Positions 7,485-13,647 are shown, numbered from the stretch's first letter. The stretch is DNA of 16,022 nt from an uncultured Sphingomonadales bacterium (GCA_937898535.1 CALDKP010000250.1:1-16022), one strand, 5' to 3'. Notes: generated by a model not told the origin, from the letters alone. Program-made: numbers and translations.

Positions 7485-8279
7485 ATGGGTTTTGATCGCA
7501 AGCGTGCTGGCAAAGGCCGGGACAAAAGAGATGGTTTCGGTGATGAAAGCTATGACGGTTATCGCGCACCGTCCCCCTATCAAAGTGATTTTGGCGGCGG
7601 CCGCTCAGGTGGCGGTTATGGCGGTGGCAATAGCGGCGGCGGCGGTGGAGGTGGCTTCGGTGCACCTCGGCGTGGCCCAGGCGGCCCACCAATGCCAGCG
7701 CAAGTCATCGGTTCCGGCAAAGGAATTGTTAAATTTTTCAATGGTCAAAAGGGCTTTGGCTTCATTCAGGTCGACGGTCGTCCCGATGATGTGTTCGTGC
7801 ACATCAGCGCGGTTGAGCAAGCTGGCCTGACAGGTCTTGCTGAAGGCCAGCCGCTCGAATTCTCGCTCGTTGAGCGTGGCGGCAAGGTTTCGGCAACGGA
7901 CCTCGTCATCGATGGCGAGCCAATGGAAGTGACCGAGCGCGCACCGCGTCCGGACCGTCCAGCATTTGATCGTGACCGCGCACCGCGTGGCGATGACCGT
8001 GGTGGCTTCCGCGGTGGTGACCGTGATTCGGCACCACGTGGTCCGCAGCGCGAATCGACTGGCGAACGTGCCAACGGAACCGTAAAATTCTTCAACGACA
8101 TGAAGGGTTTTGGTTTTGTGCAGCGTGATGATGGCGGCGAAGATGTGTTTGTGCACATTTCTGCGCTTGAGCGTTCGGGCATGGGTCAAGTGACTCAGGG
8201 TGACCGTTTGGCGTTTGACATCGAAATCGATCGTCGCGGCAAATATTCGGCCACAAACTTGGGCCCGCTTTCCGAATAA
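7485..8279 (+). CDS. Double cold-shock-domain protein with Gly-rich N-terminus
   Basis: The 264-residue product carries two complete cold-shock domains, at about 77-144 and 195-260. Each has its RNP1 (KGFGFIQ 89-95; KGFGFVQ 207-213) and RNP2 (VFVHIS 103-108 and 221-226). CSDs bind single-stranded RNA/DNA and can act as RNA chaperones or antiterminators. Before the first domain is a basic, disordered, Gly-rich tract (37-68) with RRG and PRRG elements; an Arg/Asp-rich linker (about 151-194) joins the domains. Tandem CSD proteins are common in alphaproteobacteria, but the Gly-rich leader resembles the RGG tails of eukaryotic RNA-binding proteins. A strong terminator follows. The weak Shine-Dalgarno (AAGAAG or GAGAAGG) and the hairpin upstream may matter for cold regulation; that is inference. 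Confidence 0.95.
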   Translation: MGFDRKRAGKGRDKRDGFGDESYDGYRAPSPYQSDFGGGRSGGGYGGGNSGGGGGGGFGAPRRGPGGPPMPAQVIGSGKGIVKFFNGQKGFGFIQVDGRPDDVFVHISAVEQAGLTGLAEGQPLEFSLVERGGKVSATDLVIDGEPMEVTERAPRPDRPAFDRDRAPRGDDRGGFRGGDRDSAPRGPQRESTGERANGTVKFFNDMKGFGFVQRDDGGEDVFVHISALERSGMGQVTQGDRLAFDIEIDRRGKYSATNLGPLSE

Positions 8280-8301
8280 GCGCGCTTTAGACATTCAAAA
8301 A

Positions 8302-8336
8302 GGCGGGTGAAGCACAACGCTTCGCCCGCCTTTTTT
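8302..8336. terminator. Bidirectional rho-independent terminator
   Basis: A 12-bp stem, GGCGGGTGAAGC paired with GCTTCGCCCGCC (one T-G wobble), with loop ACAAC, is followed by six T on the plus strand and preceded by five A, which become a T run on the minus strand. It lies between the convergent cold-shock (stop 8279) and dps (stop 8344) genes and probably serves both. Confidence 0.92.
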
Positions 8337-8343
8337 GTGTCTA

Positions 8344-8808
8344 TCATGCCTTGCCGATTGTCGCGGCCAGGAACCAGGCGCGCTGTTCGGCTTGGTCCGT
8401 CCAGTCGTCCAGCAGGCCATCGGTCGCATTGTCGCCGGCTTTATCGGCAAGGTCCTTTGCGTCTTTCAATGCCTTAATCAGCGTCTCATTGTCGGCGTGC
8501 AGTTCCTTCAGCATCTTCGATGCATCAGTTGACGTCGAGTCATGGTCATTGATCCGCTGCTTGGCGGCGATCGCGCCGATGGACGTCAGCGTGTCCTGAC
8601 CCAGCTTGCGGACGCGTTCGGCGACAAGGTCGGTCGTTGCGATCAATTCCGTCGCCTGTTCATCGAACAGCAGATGATATTCGCGAAAATGCGGACCGTT
8701 TACATGCCAATGGAAATTCTTGGTCTTGAGGTAGAGCGCATAATAATCGGCCAGCAGGCCATTCAACGCATCGGCCAGTGCTTTTTTGCTATTGTCACCA
8801 TGTGCCAT
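8344..8808 (-). CDS. dps: Dps-family ferritin-like DNA-protection protein
   Basis: This 154-residue protein belongs to the Dps/bacterioferritin-like family, dodecamers that oxidise and store iron and shield DNA from Fenton chemistry. The ferroxidase residues fall in the family spacing: H33 (in NFHWHVNGPHF), H45, D49, D60 and E64, offset by two from the Listeria Dps pattern H31/H43/D47/D58/E62. The N-terminus is short (MAHGDNSKK), with little DNA-binding tail, so direct DNA binding is uncertain. ATG 8808 has a GGAGAA ribosome-binding site five bases upstream. It is followed by the terminator shared with the cold-shock gene. The 5' leader contains an unusual run of eight C (coding strand). Confidence 0.94.
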   Translation of the reverse strand: MAHGDNSKKALADALNGLLADYYALYLKTKNFHWHVNGPHFREYHLLFDEQATELIATTDLVAERVRKLGQDTLTSIGAIAAKQRINDHDSTSTDASKMLKELHADNETLIKALKDAKDLADKAGDNATDGLLDDWTDQAEQRAWFLAATIGKA

Positions 8809-8827
8809 CGCAGTTCTCCATCTTTTT

Positions 8828-8848
8828 GGGGGGGGAGAACATAATATA
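8828..8848 (-). promoter_or_regulatory. Putative dps -10 element and C8 initially transcribed tract
   Basis: On the minus strand TATATT (8848-8843) resembles a -10 box. No good -35 was found at 17 bp. About seven bases downstream, where transcription would begin, there is a run of eight C followed by five A. This is a candidate only. Confidence 0.35.
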
Positions 8849-8895
8849 GGAACGACGCGCGCTATTTACAGCACCTGCTCGGGCGGCAGCGGCAA

Positions 8896-9462
8896 TTAGC
8901 TGATGCCGTTGGCCTGTGTCACCAATACAAAGCCCCACCCCAGCAACAATGCGCCAGAGACCCACCGTATCGGTTTCAACGGCACAATCTGGCCAAGCCG
9001 CGCGCGCAGGATGACGGCGGGCACCGTTGCGGCCATGATACCAATGAACCCGCCTACGGCAGCCATGCCCCAATAAGGCGTACGGGCGCTTTGCGCGGCG
9101 ATGATGAACTGGCTCTTGTCGCCAAATTCGAGGATAAACAGACCTAAGAATGCGGTCAGAAATGCAGGGGTTTTCCACCCCGATAACGGATCAACATTGC
9201 GCCGCCATAGCAACATGCCAGCACCGGCAAAGATATAGGCAAGGCCAGCGAACATCTTGACCGGCTGCGCGCTAATCCAGCTATCGATCACCGAGCCGCC
9301 TGCTGCCGAAATGCCGCAATTGAGCAAAGTGGCACAGGCGAGCCCGGCAAGTATCGCGTTGTTGTTGCGATATCGCAGCGCGAGCACGGCAGCGAGGATC
9401 TGGGTCCGGTCGCCCATCTCGGCGAGGAAAACAGACAGGAAGGTCGTAAAAGCAGTGTCCAT
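8896..9462 (-). CDS. TMEM165/GDT1 (UPF0016) family cation transporter
   Basis: The 188-residue membrane protein has the two inverted-repeat signature motifs of the TMEM165/GDT1 family, EMGDRT (15-20) and EFGDKS (112-117), each in a predicted helix; about six helices in total fit the Pfam UPF0016 layout. Bacterial members (such as MneA and Mnx) export manganese or exchange cations for protons. The N-terminus begins directly in the first helix (MDTAFTTFLSVFLAE), supporting the ATG at 9462. It lies upstream of dps on the same strand with an 87-bp gap. I looked for a yybP-ykoY manganese riboswitch upstream and did not find its GGGGAGTAG core. The transported ion is inferred from the family only. 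Confidence 0.93.
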   Translation of the reverse strand: MDTAFTTFLSVFLAEMGDRTQILAAVLALRYRNNNAILAGLACATLLNCGISAAGGSVIDSWISAQPVKMFAGLAYIFAGAGMLLWRRNVDPLSGWKTPAFLTAFLGLFILEFGDKSQFIIAAQSARTPYWGMAAVGGFIGIMAATVPAVILRARLGQIVPLKPIRWVSGALLLGWGFVLVTQANGIS

Positions 9463-9777
9463 ATTTTCTGCCCTAGCACGTCATTCTCAAAATGCGATGC
9501 GTGCGGCGGGTGGGCTGCGAATCGCGGTGACTTCGGCCATCAAAGCGGGCCATGTTGAACGCGCTCCGGCATCCGAAAACGCGACGGCACGGCAAAACGA
9601 AGAGGCTGAAACCAGTCCAGTATGACGATTCAGGGGCCATTGGCCCGCTTTGACGCGTGATTTGGGGTTACGGGCTTGACTTTCACCCGCCAAACCAGCA
9701 AAGGCCCGCGTCTGTGAACAGCGCGGCCAAACTCTGCGCAGTTTTTTGCGACATTATTTGAACAAAAGGAATGGGCC
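9463..9777. other. 315-bp divergent intergenic region with a 13-bp inverted repeat
   Basis: No convincing gene is seen. A 42-codon plus-strand ORF (9497-9625) and a TTG-started minus-strand frame (9487-9693) show no recognisable protein features or ribosome-binding sites. The region holds TCAAAGCGGGCCA at 9540-9552 and its exact reverse complement at 9641-9653, and a small palindrome GGGCCATTGGCCC at about 9634-9646. The right end should carry the rpmG promoter. Confidence 0.5.
9675..9704 (+). promoter_or_regulatory. Candidate rpmG promoter
   Basis: CTTGAC at 9675-9680 is a good alphaproteobacterial -35 box. The matching -10 position is GC-rich and poorly conserved, so only the -35 half is supported. 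It lies about 100 bp upstream of rpmG in the correct orientation. Confidence 0.35.
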
Positions 9778-9945
9778 ATGGCGAAGCCAGCCACGATCAA
9801 GATCAAGCTGCTCAGCACCGCTGACACGGGCTTCTTCTACGTGACCAAGAAAAATCCACGCAACATCACTGAAAAGATGACGTTCCGTAAATATGACCCC
9901 GTCGTGCGCAAGCATGTCGAGTTCAAGGAAGCCAAAATCAAGTAA
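9778..9945 (+). CDS. rpmG: 50S ribosomal protein L33
   Basis: This 55-residue ORF reads MAKPATIKIKLLSTADTGFF and continues through TKKNPRNI, KYDPVVRKHVEF and KEAKIK, which is ribosomal protein L33 of the large subunit near the E site. It has none of the four Cys of the zinc-binding form, so it is the zinc-independent C- paralogue, as is usual in alphaproteobacteria. AAGGA lies seven bases before the ATG at 9778; an overlapping ATG at 9771 is out of frame. The gene is monocistronic, ending in a terminator at 9977-9999. Confidence 0.97.
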   Translation: MAKPATIKIKLLSTADTGFFYVTKKNPRNITEKMTFRKYDPVVRKHVEFKEAKIK

Positions 9946-9976
9946 GCCAACGCGCTGCTTGAATAAGCTATCGATC

Positions 9977-9999
9977 AGGGCGCTTCGGGCGCCCTTTTT
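9977..9999 (+). terminator. Rho-independent terminator of rpmG
   Basis: GGGCGC and GCGCCC form a stem with loop TTCGG, an A-T closing pair outside, and five T immediately after, 32 bases past the rpmG stop. The convergent divK stop is at 10034; there is no A run on the left, so it acts mainly on the plus strand. Confidence 0.88.
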
Positions 10000-10033
10000 G
10001 ATTCACGCATTGCTCGCACTCGGCTGCGTTTGA

Positions 10034-10399
10034 TTATCCAACAATCCCGCGCACCGCCTCCAGAAACTTCATCACCGACACTGGCTTCGACAGATAGCCT
10101 TTTGCGCCTGCGGCCATGATCCGGTCCTCGTCGCCTTTGCCGGCATAAGCGGTCACGGCGAGCACGGGGATCGCCGACAGCGCCGCGTCCTTTTGCATCG
10201 CCTCAATCAGGTCGATGCCGCTGACATGCGGCAGTTGAATATCCATGATGATGAGGTCCGGCGCGAATGCCCGCGCTTGTTCCAGCGCCAGCCGTCCGTC
10301 GCGCACGCCCTCAACAACAAACTGGTGCGCGCGCAGCAGGTCAGTGAATAGCTTGAGGTTCAGCTCATTGTCCTCAACGATCATCACCTTTTTCGACAT
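10034..10399 (-). CDS. divK: Single-domain response regulator, DivK-like
   Basis: The 121-residue protein is a stand-alone CheY-like receiver with no output domain. The phosphorylation pocket is complete: acidic pair E9/D10, phospho-acceptor D53 (in IIMDIQLP), T83 and K105 (in YLSKPV). The sequence MSKKVMIVEDNELNLKLFTDLL matches DivK of Caulobacter and relatives, which controls DivL/CckA and PleC/DivJ signalling in the asymmetric cell cycle. Its adjacency to a divergent DUF3572 gene also recurs in alphaproteobacteria in my recollection. ATG 10399 follows an A/G-rich leader with AGAG close by. A long palindrome lies in the 150-bp region upstream, between the two divergent starts. Confidence 0.9.
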   Translation of the reverse strand: MSKKVMIVEDNELNLKLFTDLLRAHQFVVEGVRDGRLALEQARAFAPDLIIMDIQLPHVSGIDLIEAMQKDAALSAIPVLAVTAYAGKGDEDRIMAAGAKGYLSKPVSVMKFLEAVRGIVG

Positions 10400-10441
10400 T
10401 ACCGCTCTTTTCCCCCTCGCTTGTCCGGCTTACGCCGGTTT

Positions 10442-10521
10442 CGGCACCGGCCCTCTCCCCCACCCGACCACCCCACGATAGCATGCTATGGGTGGTCGGG
10501 TGGGGGAGAGGGCTGGTGCCG
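10442..10521. repeat. Long palindrome (REP-like), 31-32 bp arms
   Basis: The left arm 10442-10473 (starting CGGCACCGGCCCTCTCCCCC) pairs with the right arm 10490-10521 with a single G-T wobble; the 16-base loop itself contains the perfect palindrome ATAGCATGCTAT (10478-10489). It lies between two divergent genes and has no T run, so it is not a terminator. The composition resembles intergenic REP-type repeats, but only one copy is in this window. Confidence 0.85.
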
Positions 10522-10549
10522 CGACTTCAAACATGCTTAAGCGAAAGCC

Positions 10550-10819
10550 ATGCATGAAACAAATGGCAAGTTAGACGCATCGGGTATGGCGTTTCAGGCT
10601 TTGGCTTGGGCGTTGATGGAGGAAGCACGGGCAGAGCGGCTTTTGTCGCTGACCGGCCTGACACCCGAAGGGCTGCGCAGCTCGATCACCGAACGCGGCA
10701 CGCAAGCCGCGATATTATCATTTCTTGAGGCTTATGAGCCCGACCTCATCGCTTGCGCTGCGGTCATCGGGGTGTCACCCGCATTACTTGTACAGGCACG
10801 GCAGGAGTTAGAAGCATGA
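10550..10819 (+). CDS. DUF3572 family protein
   Basis: This 89-residue protein of unknown function matches the alphaproteobacterial DUF3572 family: GMAFQALAWALMEEARAERL (12-31), a GLTPEGLRS turn (36-44) and the C-terminal FLEAYEPDLIACAAVIGVSP (58-77). It appears all-helical and cytosolic, with no membrane segment. ATG 10550 (MHETNG) is used; ATG at residue 13 is an alternative, and neither has a strong ribosome-binding site. Its TGA overlaps the next ATG as ATGA, so it is translationally coupled to the HAD-like gene. It is divergent from divK. Confidence 0.88.
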   Translation: MHETNGKLDASGMAFQALAWALMEEARAERLLSLTGLTPEGLRSSITERGTQAAILSFLEAYEPDLIACAAVIGVSPALLVQARQELEA

Positions 10820-11460
10820 GTAGGCCATTGCTAATTTCCGATTGCGACGAGGTGCTGTTGCACATGATCGTGCCCTTCCGCGATTGGCTGGACGACGCGC
10901 ATCATATCCATTTTGACCTCGTCCACGGCGATTGGGGCGAGGCGCTGCGCCACAAGCATGATGGCACGGTGGTTGAGCGCGGCATGGTCTGGGACCTGCT
11001 CAACGGGTTTTTCGATACCGAGATGCACCGCCAGCAAGCGATTGACGGCGCGGTCGAAAGCCTCAACCGGCTGCGCGAACATGCCGATGTCGTTATCCTC
11101 ACCAATTTGCTCGATCACCGCGCCGGACCACGGACCGAGCAGTTGAAGGCCGTGGGCATCGACGCGCCGGTCTATTGCAACCAAGGCGGCAAGGGCGAGG
11201 CACTTGGCCGGATTTTGGACGAATATAAACCCAGTATTGCCGTTTTCGTCGACGATCTTGGGCATCAGCATGAGTCGGTTGGTGAACAGCATCCCGACGT
11301 CTGGCGGCTGCATTTTGTCGGTGAGCCATTGCTGTGGGACCGCGTGAAGCCTTCGAAATCAGCGCACGCGCGGTTGGATCGCTGGGCTGACGCAGAAGTT
11401 TGGATTAGGGAGCGGCTGGTTGCGAATGCGCCAGCGCCCAGTTTGGAAAAGGTAGCATGA
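10816..11460 (+). CDS. HAD-like hydrolase
   Basis: The 214-residue product begins MSRPLLISDCDEVLLH, where D9xD11 is the HAD nucleophile motif. ILTNLLDH gives motif II (Thr) and FVDDLGHQHESV the acidic motif IV. It is probably a cytosolic phosphatase or phosphohydrolase; the substrate cannot be told. The frame is open upstream to 10753, but the ATG at 10816 has AGGAG eight bases before it and overlaps the DUF3572 stop by ATGA, typical of translational coupling. Its own stop overlaps the RidA start in the same way. Confidence 0.85.
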   Translation: MSRPLLISDCDEVLLHMIVPFRDWLDDAHHIHFDLVHGDWGEALRHKHDGTVVERGMVWDLLNGFFDTEMHRQQAIDGAVESLNRLREHADVVILTNLLDHRAGPRTEQLKAVGIDAPVYCNQGGKGEALGRILDEYKPSIAVFVDDLGHQHESVGEQHPDVWRLHFVGEPLLWDRVKPSKSAHARLDRWADAEVWIRERLVANAPAPSLEKVA

Positions 11461-11918
11461 TGATAGAAGCAAAATTGGCCGAACTCGGCATTACTCTCCC
11501 CGCACCCGCCGCGCCGGTCGCATCCTATGTGCCCGCTGTCGAAGCAAATGGGATGCTGTTCATTTCGGGGCAGCTGCCCTTTGTCGATGGCAAGGTTGTC
11601 ACCGGAAAAGTCGGTGATACGCGCAGTCTTGAAGAGGGTAAGGCCGCTGCCAAGGCGTGCGGAATCATGCTTATTGCGCAGATGAAGGCAGCGCTTGGCG
11701 GCGACCTCGACCGCGTGGAACGCATCGTCAAGCTTGGCGTATTTGTCGCATCGACCCCTGACTTTACCGACCAACCCGAAGCCGCCAATGGCGCATCGGA
11801 CCTGATGGAAGCCGTGTTCGGTGACGCAGGTAAGCATGCACGTGCGGCTGTCTCCGTCCCTGTATTGCCACGCGATGCAACGGTCGAAATCGACTGTGTG
11901 GTAAAGGTTCGAAGCTAA
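11457..11918 (+). CDS. RidA family protein (YjgF/YER057c/UK114)
   Basis: The 153-residue protein has the RidA fold signature: FISGQLPFVDGK (35-46) near the N-terminus, conserved R129 (KHARAAVSV) and E144 (ATVEIDCVVKV). RidA proteins are trimers that deaminate reactive enamine/imine intermediates such as 2-aminoacrylate from PLP enzymes. This longer form with GDTRSLEEG and LPRDATVEIDCV resembles the subgroup annotated as endoribonuclease L-PSP-like in alphaproteobacteria. The start overlaps the HAD-like stop (ATGA); a second ATG lies one codon further on. The 117-bp cloverleaf-like repeat begins 20 bp after its stop. Confidence 0.92.
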   Translation: MMIEAKLAELGITLPAPAAPVASYVPAVEANGMLFISGQLPFVDGKVVTGKVGDTRSLEEGKAAAKACGIMLIAQMKAALGGDLDRVERIVKLGVFVASTPDFTDQPEAANGASDLMEAVFGDAGKHARAAVSVPVLPRDATVEIDCVVKVRS

Positions 11919-11937
11919 GAACGGATGTGGAAAAATC

Positions 11938-12054
11938 ACCGTAGCCCTGAGCCACCAGCGCCCGGGCGCTGGTGAAAGTCGAAGGGCGCTTCTCCGGTTC
12001 GGGCCGCCCTTCGACGGACGCAGTCGTTGCACGACTGCTGCTCAGGGCTACGGT
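11938..12054. repeat. Cloverleaf-like palindromic repeat, full copy
   Basis: Outer arms ACCGTAGCCCTGAGC (11938-11952) and its exact reverse complement (12040-12054) enclose three hairpins in order: a perfect 22-bp palindrome CACCAGCGCCC/GGGCGCTGGTG (11953-11974); GTCGAAGGGCG (11978-11988) with CGCCCTTCGAC (12005-12015); and GCAGTCGT/ACGACTGC (12020-12038, loop TGC). The whole can fold as a four-way cloverleaf. The outer arm and the central arm match the CTGAGCCTGTCGAAGGGC repeats that I associate with sphingomonads, here split on each side by a hairpin insert. Two partial copies lie at 12377-12426 and 14872-14904. Confidence 0.92.
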
Positions 12055-12072
12055 AATTATGGGGCCGAAGCC

Positions 12073-12375
12073 ATGACACGCGACTGGATGTTTCATTGCT
12101 ACATGTTAAGATGTTCTGACGGCTCATATTATGTGGGACACACCGACAATATGGAACAGCGACTGGCAGAGCATCAGTCGGGGGCGTTCCCGGGCTATAC
12201 GTATAAGCGTCGACCCGTTGAATTGATTTGGAATGACGCATTCGAGACGCGTGACGATGCCAAGACTGCGGAAAAGCAGATCAAGGGTTGGAGCAGGGCT
12301 AAAAAAGAAGCGTTGGCTCAGGGTGATTGGGATCAGATATCGGAGTTAGCCAAATGCCGCAGCCGCAACCGATGA
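12073..12375 (+). CDS. GIY-YIG nuclease family protein, flanked by repeats
   Basis: The 100-residue protein is a single GIY-YIG domain of the UPF0213/YhbQ type. The GIY strand is CYMLRC (9-14), the YIG strand YVG (20-22), the catalytic Arg is probably R30 (EQRLAEH) and the metal-binding Glu is E67 (AEKQIKGWSR). All key residues are present, so it should be catalytically competent. It ends in a basic tail, CRSRNR. Start ATG 12073 has only weak upstream SD-like bases (GGGG/GAAG); ATG 12088 is an alternative. The ORF starts 19 bp after the full repeat copy and stops 2 bp before the second copy, so it looks like a cassette rather than a member of the RidA operon. Its biological role is not known from sequence. 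Confidence 0.9.
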   Translation: MTRDWMFHCYMLRCSDGSYYVGHTDNMEQRLAEHQSGAFPGYTYKRRPVELIWNDAFETRDDAKTAEKQIKGWSRAKKEALAQGDWDQISELAKCRSRNR

Positions 12376-12376
12376 C

Positions 12377-12426
12377 CACCCTTCGACAGACGCAGTTGCT
12401 GCACAACTGCTGCTCAGGCCTACGGT
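12377..12426. repeat. Right-half copy of the cloverleaf repeat
   Basis: These 50 bases align without gaps to 12005-12054 of the full copy with 44 identities, in the same orientation and exactly 372 bp downstream. The internal hairpin is kept: GCAGTTG/CAACTGC replaces GCAGTCG/CGACTGC, a compensatory C-G to T-A change. The left half is missing. The copy ends three bases before the ATG of the FemAB-like gene. Confidence 0.9.
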
Positions 12427-12429
12427 GCG

Positions 12430-13566
12430 ATGTCGATGTCTGAAGTCACCGCCGAACTTTTAAGCAAGGTCAGCGATATTCCCGCGGACCAGTGGGATGC
12501 GCTGAACCCGCGGGGCAATCCGTTTGTGGCACACGCGTTTTTGGCGGCGTTGGAGGAATCGGGCAGTGTAGGCCCCGGCACGGGCTGGTCGCCTGCGCCG
12601 ATCATGATCCGCGATGCGGACGGCATTCCCGCCGCTGCGCTTCCTGCCTATCTTAAGAGCCACAGCCAGGGCGAATATGTGTTCGACCATCATTGGGCGG
12701 ATGCGTTTGAACGGGCGGGCGGGCAATATTACCCCAAGTTGCAGATTGCCGCGCCATTCTCGCCAGTGCCGGGGCCGCGATTGTTGTTGCGCGACCCAGC
12801 GCTTGCGCCCGCGATATTGGCCGCTGCTGAAGCTGTTGTGGACCAAAATGGTCTGTCGTCTGCGCACGCAACTTTTGTCGAAGAAGCCGAGTTGGATGCG
12901 TTTCGTGCCGCTGGATGGCTGACGCGCATGGGCACGCAATTTCATTGGCAAAACCGCGATTATGCCGACTTTGACGGTTTCCTTTCGGCCTTGTCGTCGC
13001 GCAAACGCAAGGCCATTCGCAAGGAGCGTGCCGCTGCACAATCCGCCGTGCGCATTATGCAAATCAGCGGGGCGGACATCACGGCTGATGACTGGGATGC
13101 CTTTTGGGTATTTTACCAAGATACCGGAGCGCGCAAATGGGGGCAGCCCTATCTGACGCGCGCGTTTTTCGACCTCATCGGGGAAAGCATGAAGGACAGC
13201 ATTGTCCTGTTCCTCGCTTATGATGGCGACCGGCCGATTGCCGGCGCGCTAAACTTTGTCAGCCCAGATTGCCTCTATGGTCGTTATTGGGGCTGCACCC
13301 GCGACGTGCCGTTTCTGCATTTTGAGCTGTGTTATTATCAGGCCATCGATTACGCGATCGCGCATGGCTTACCGCGTGTCGAGGCGGGCGCGCAGGGAGA
13401 GCACAAGCTGGCGCGCGGATATGAGGCGGTGCCGACATATTCGGCACATTATATCGCCAATGCAGGCTTTCGCTCCGCCGTTGCCGATTTCCTTGCCCGC
13501 GAAAGTCAGGCGATGGAACGCCAGATAGAGTTTCTGGGCGAAATGGCGCCGTTTAAGAAGGGCTAA
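12430..13566 (+). CDS. FemAB/GNAT-like protein (DUF482, peptidogalycan biosynthesis)
   Basis: The 378-residue protein belongs to the FemAB_like family (PF04339, formerly DUF482), a GNAT-fold group of acyl or aminoacyl transferases whose substrates are not established. Recognisable parts are NPRGNPFVAHAFLAALEESG (27-46), the basic SSRKRKAIRKERAAAQ (about 190-205), KWGQPYLTRAFF and the C-terminal half with GRYWGC, FELCYYQAIDYAI and EAGAQGEHKLARGY, all typical of the family. Two in-frame starts, ATG 12430 and ATG 12436, are possible; neither has a clear ribosome-binding site because the preceding 50 bp are the repeat copy. In related genomes, to my recollection, this gene is close to RidA and a glycerophosphodiesterase; no glycerophosphodiesterase is seen here. 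Confidence 0.88.
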   Translation: MSMSEVTAELLSKVSDIPADQWDALNPRGNPFVAHAFLAALEESGSVGPGTGWSPAPIMIRDADGIPAAALPAYLKSHSQGEYVFDHHWADAFERAGGQYYPKLQIAAPFSPVPGPRLLLRDPALAPAILAAAEAVVDQNGLSSAHATFVEEAELDAFRAAGWLTRMGTQFHWQNRDYADFDGFLSALSSRKRKAIRKERAAAQSAVRIMQISGADITADDWDAFWVFYQDTGARKWGQPYLTRAFFDLIGESMKDSIVLFLAYDGDRPIAGALNFVSPDCLYGRYWGCTRDVPFLHFELCYYQAIDYAIAHGLPRVEAGAQGEHKLARGYEAVPTYSAHYIANAGFRSAVADFLARESQAMERQIEFLGEMAPFKKG

Positions 13567-13647
13567 GTCGTCCACGAACAGGCAGGATTTCGGTGTTGCA
13601 ATCGCCCCTTTAATCGCGCAATTAAATAGGTGAGAGAGGAATCAGCC

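Noticed and set aside
8795..8842. Small minus-strand ORF (MFSPPKKMENCDGTW) overlapping the dps start, as a leader peptide
   Set aside because: Its ATG sits directly after the putative -10 box, before the expected transcription start, and has no ribosome-binding site.
9463..9640. Possible yybP-ykoY manganese riboswitch upstream of the TMEM165-family gene
   Set aside because: The minus-strand leader lacks the conserved GGGGAGTAG core; only a vague TTCAACAT resemblance was seen.
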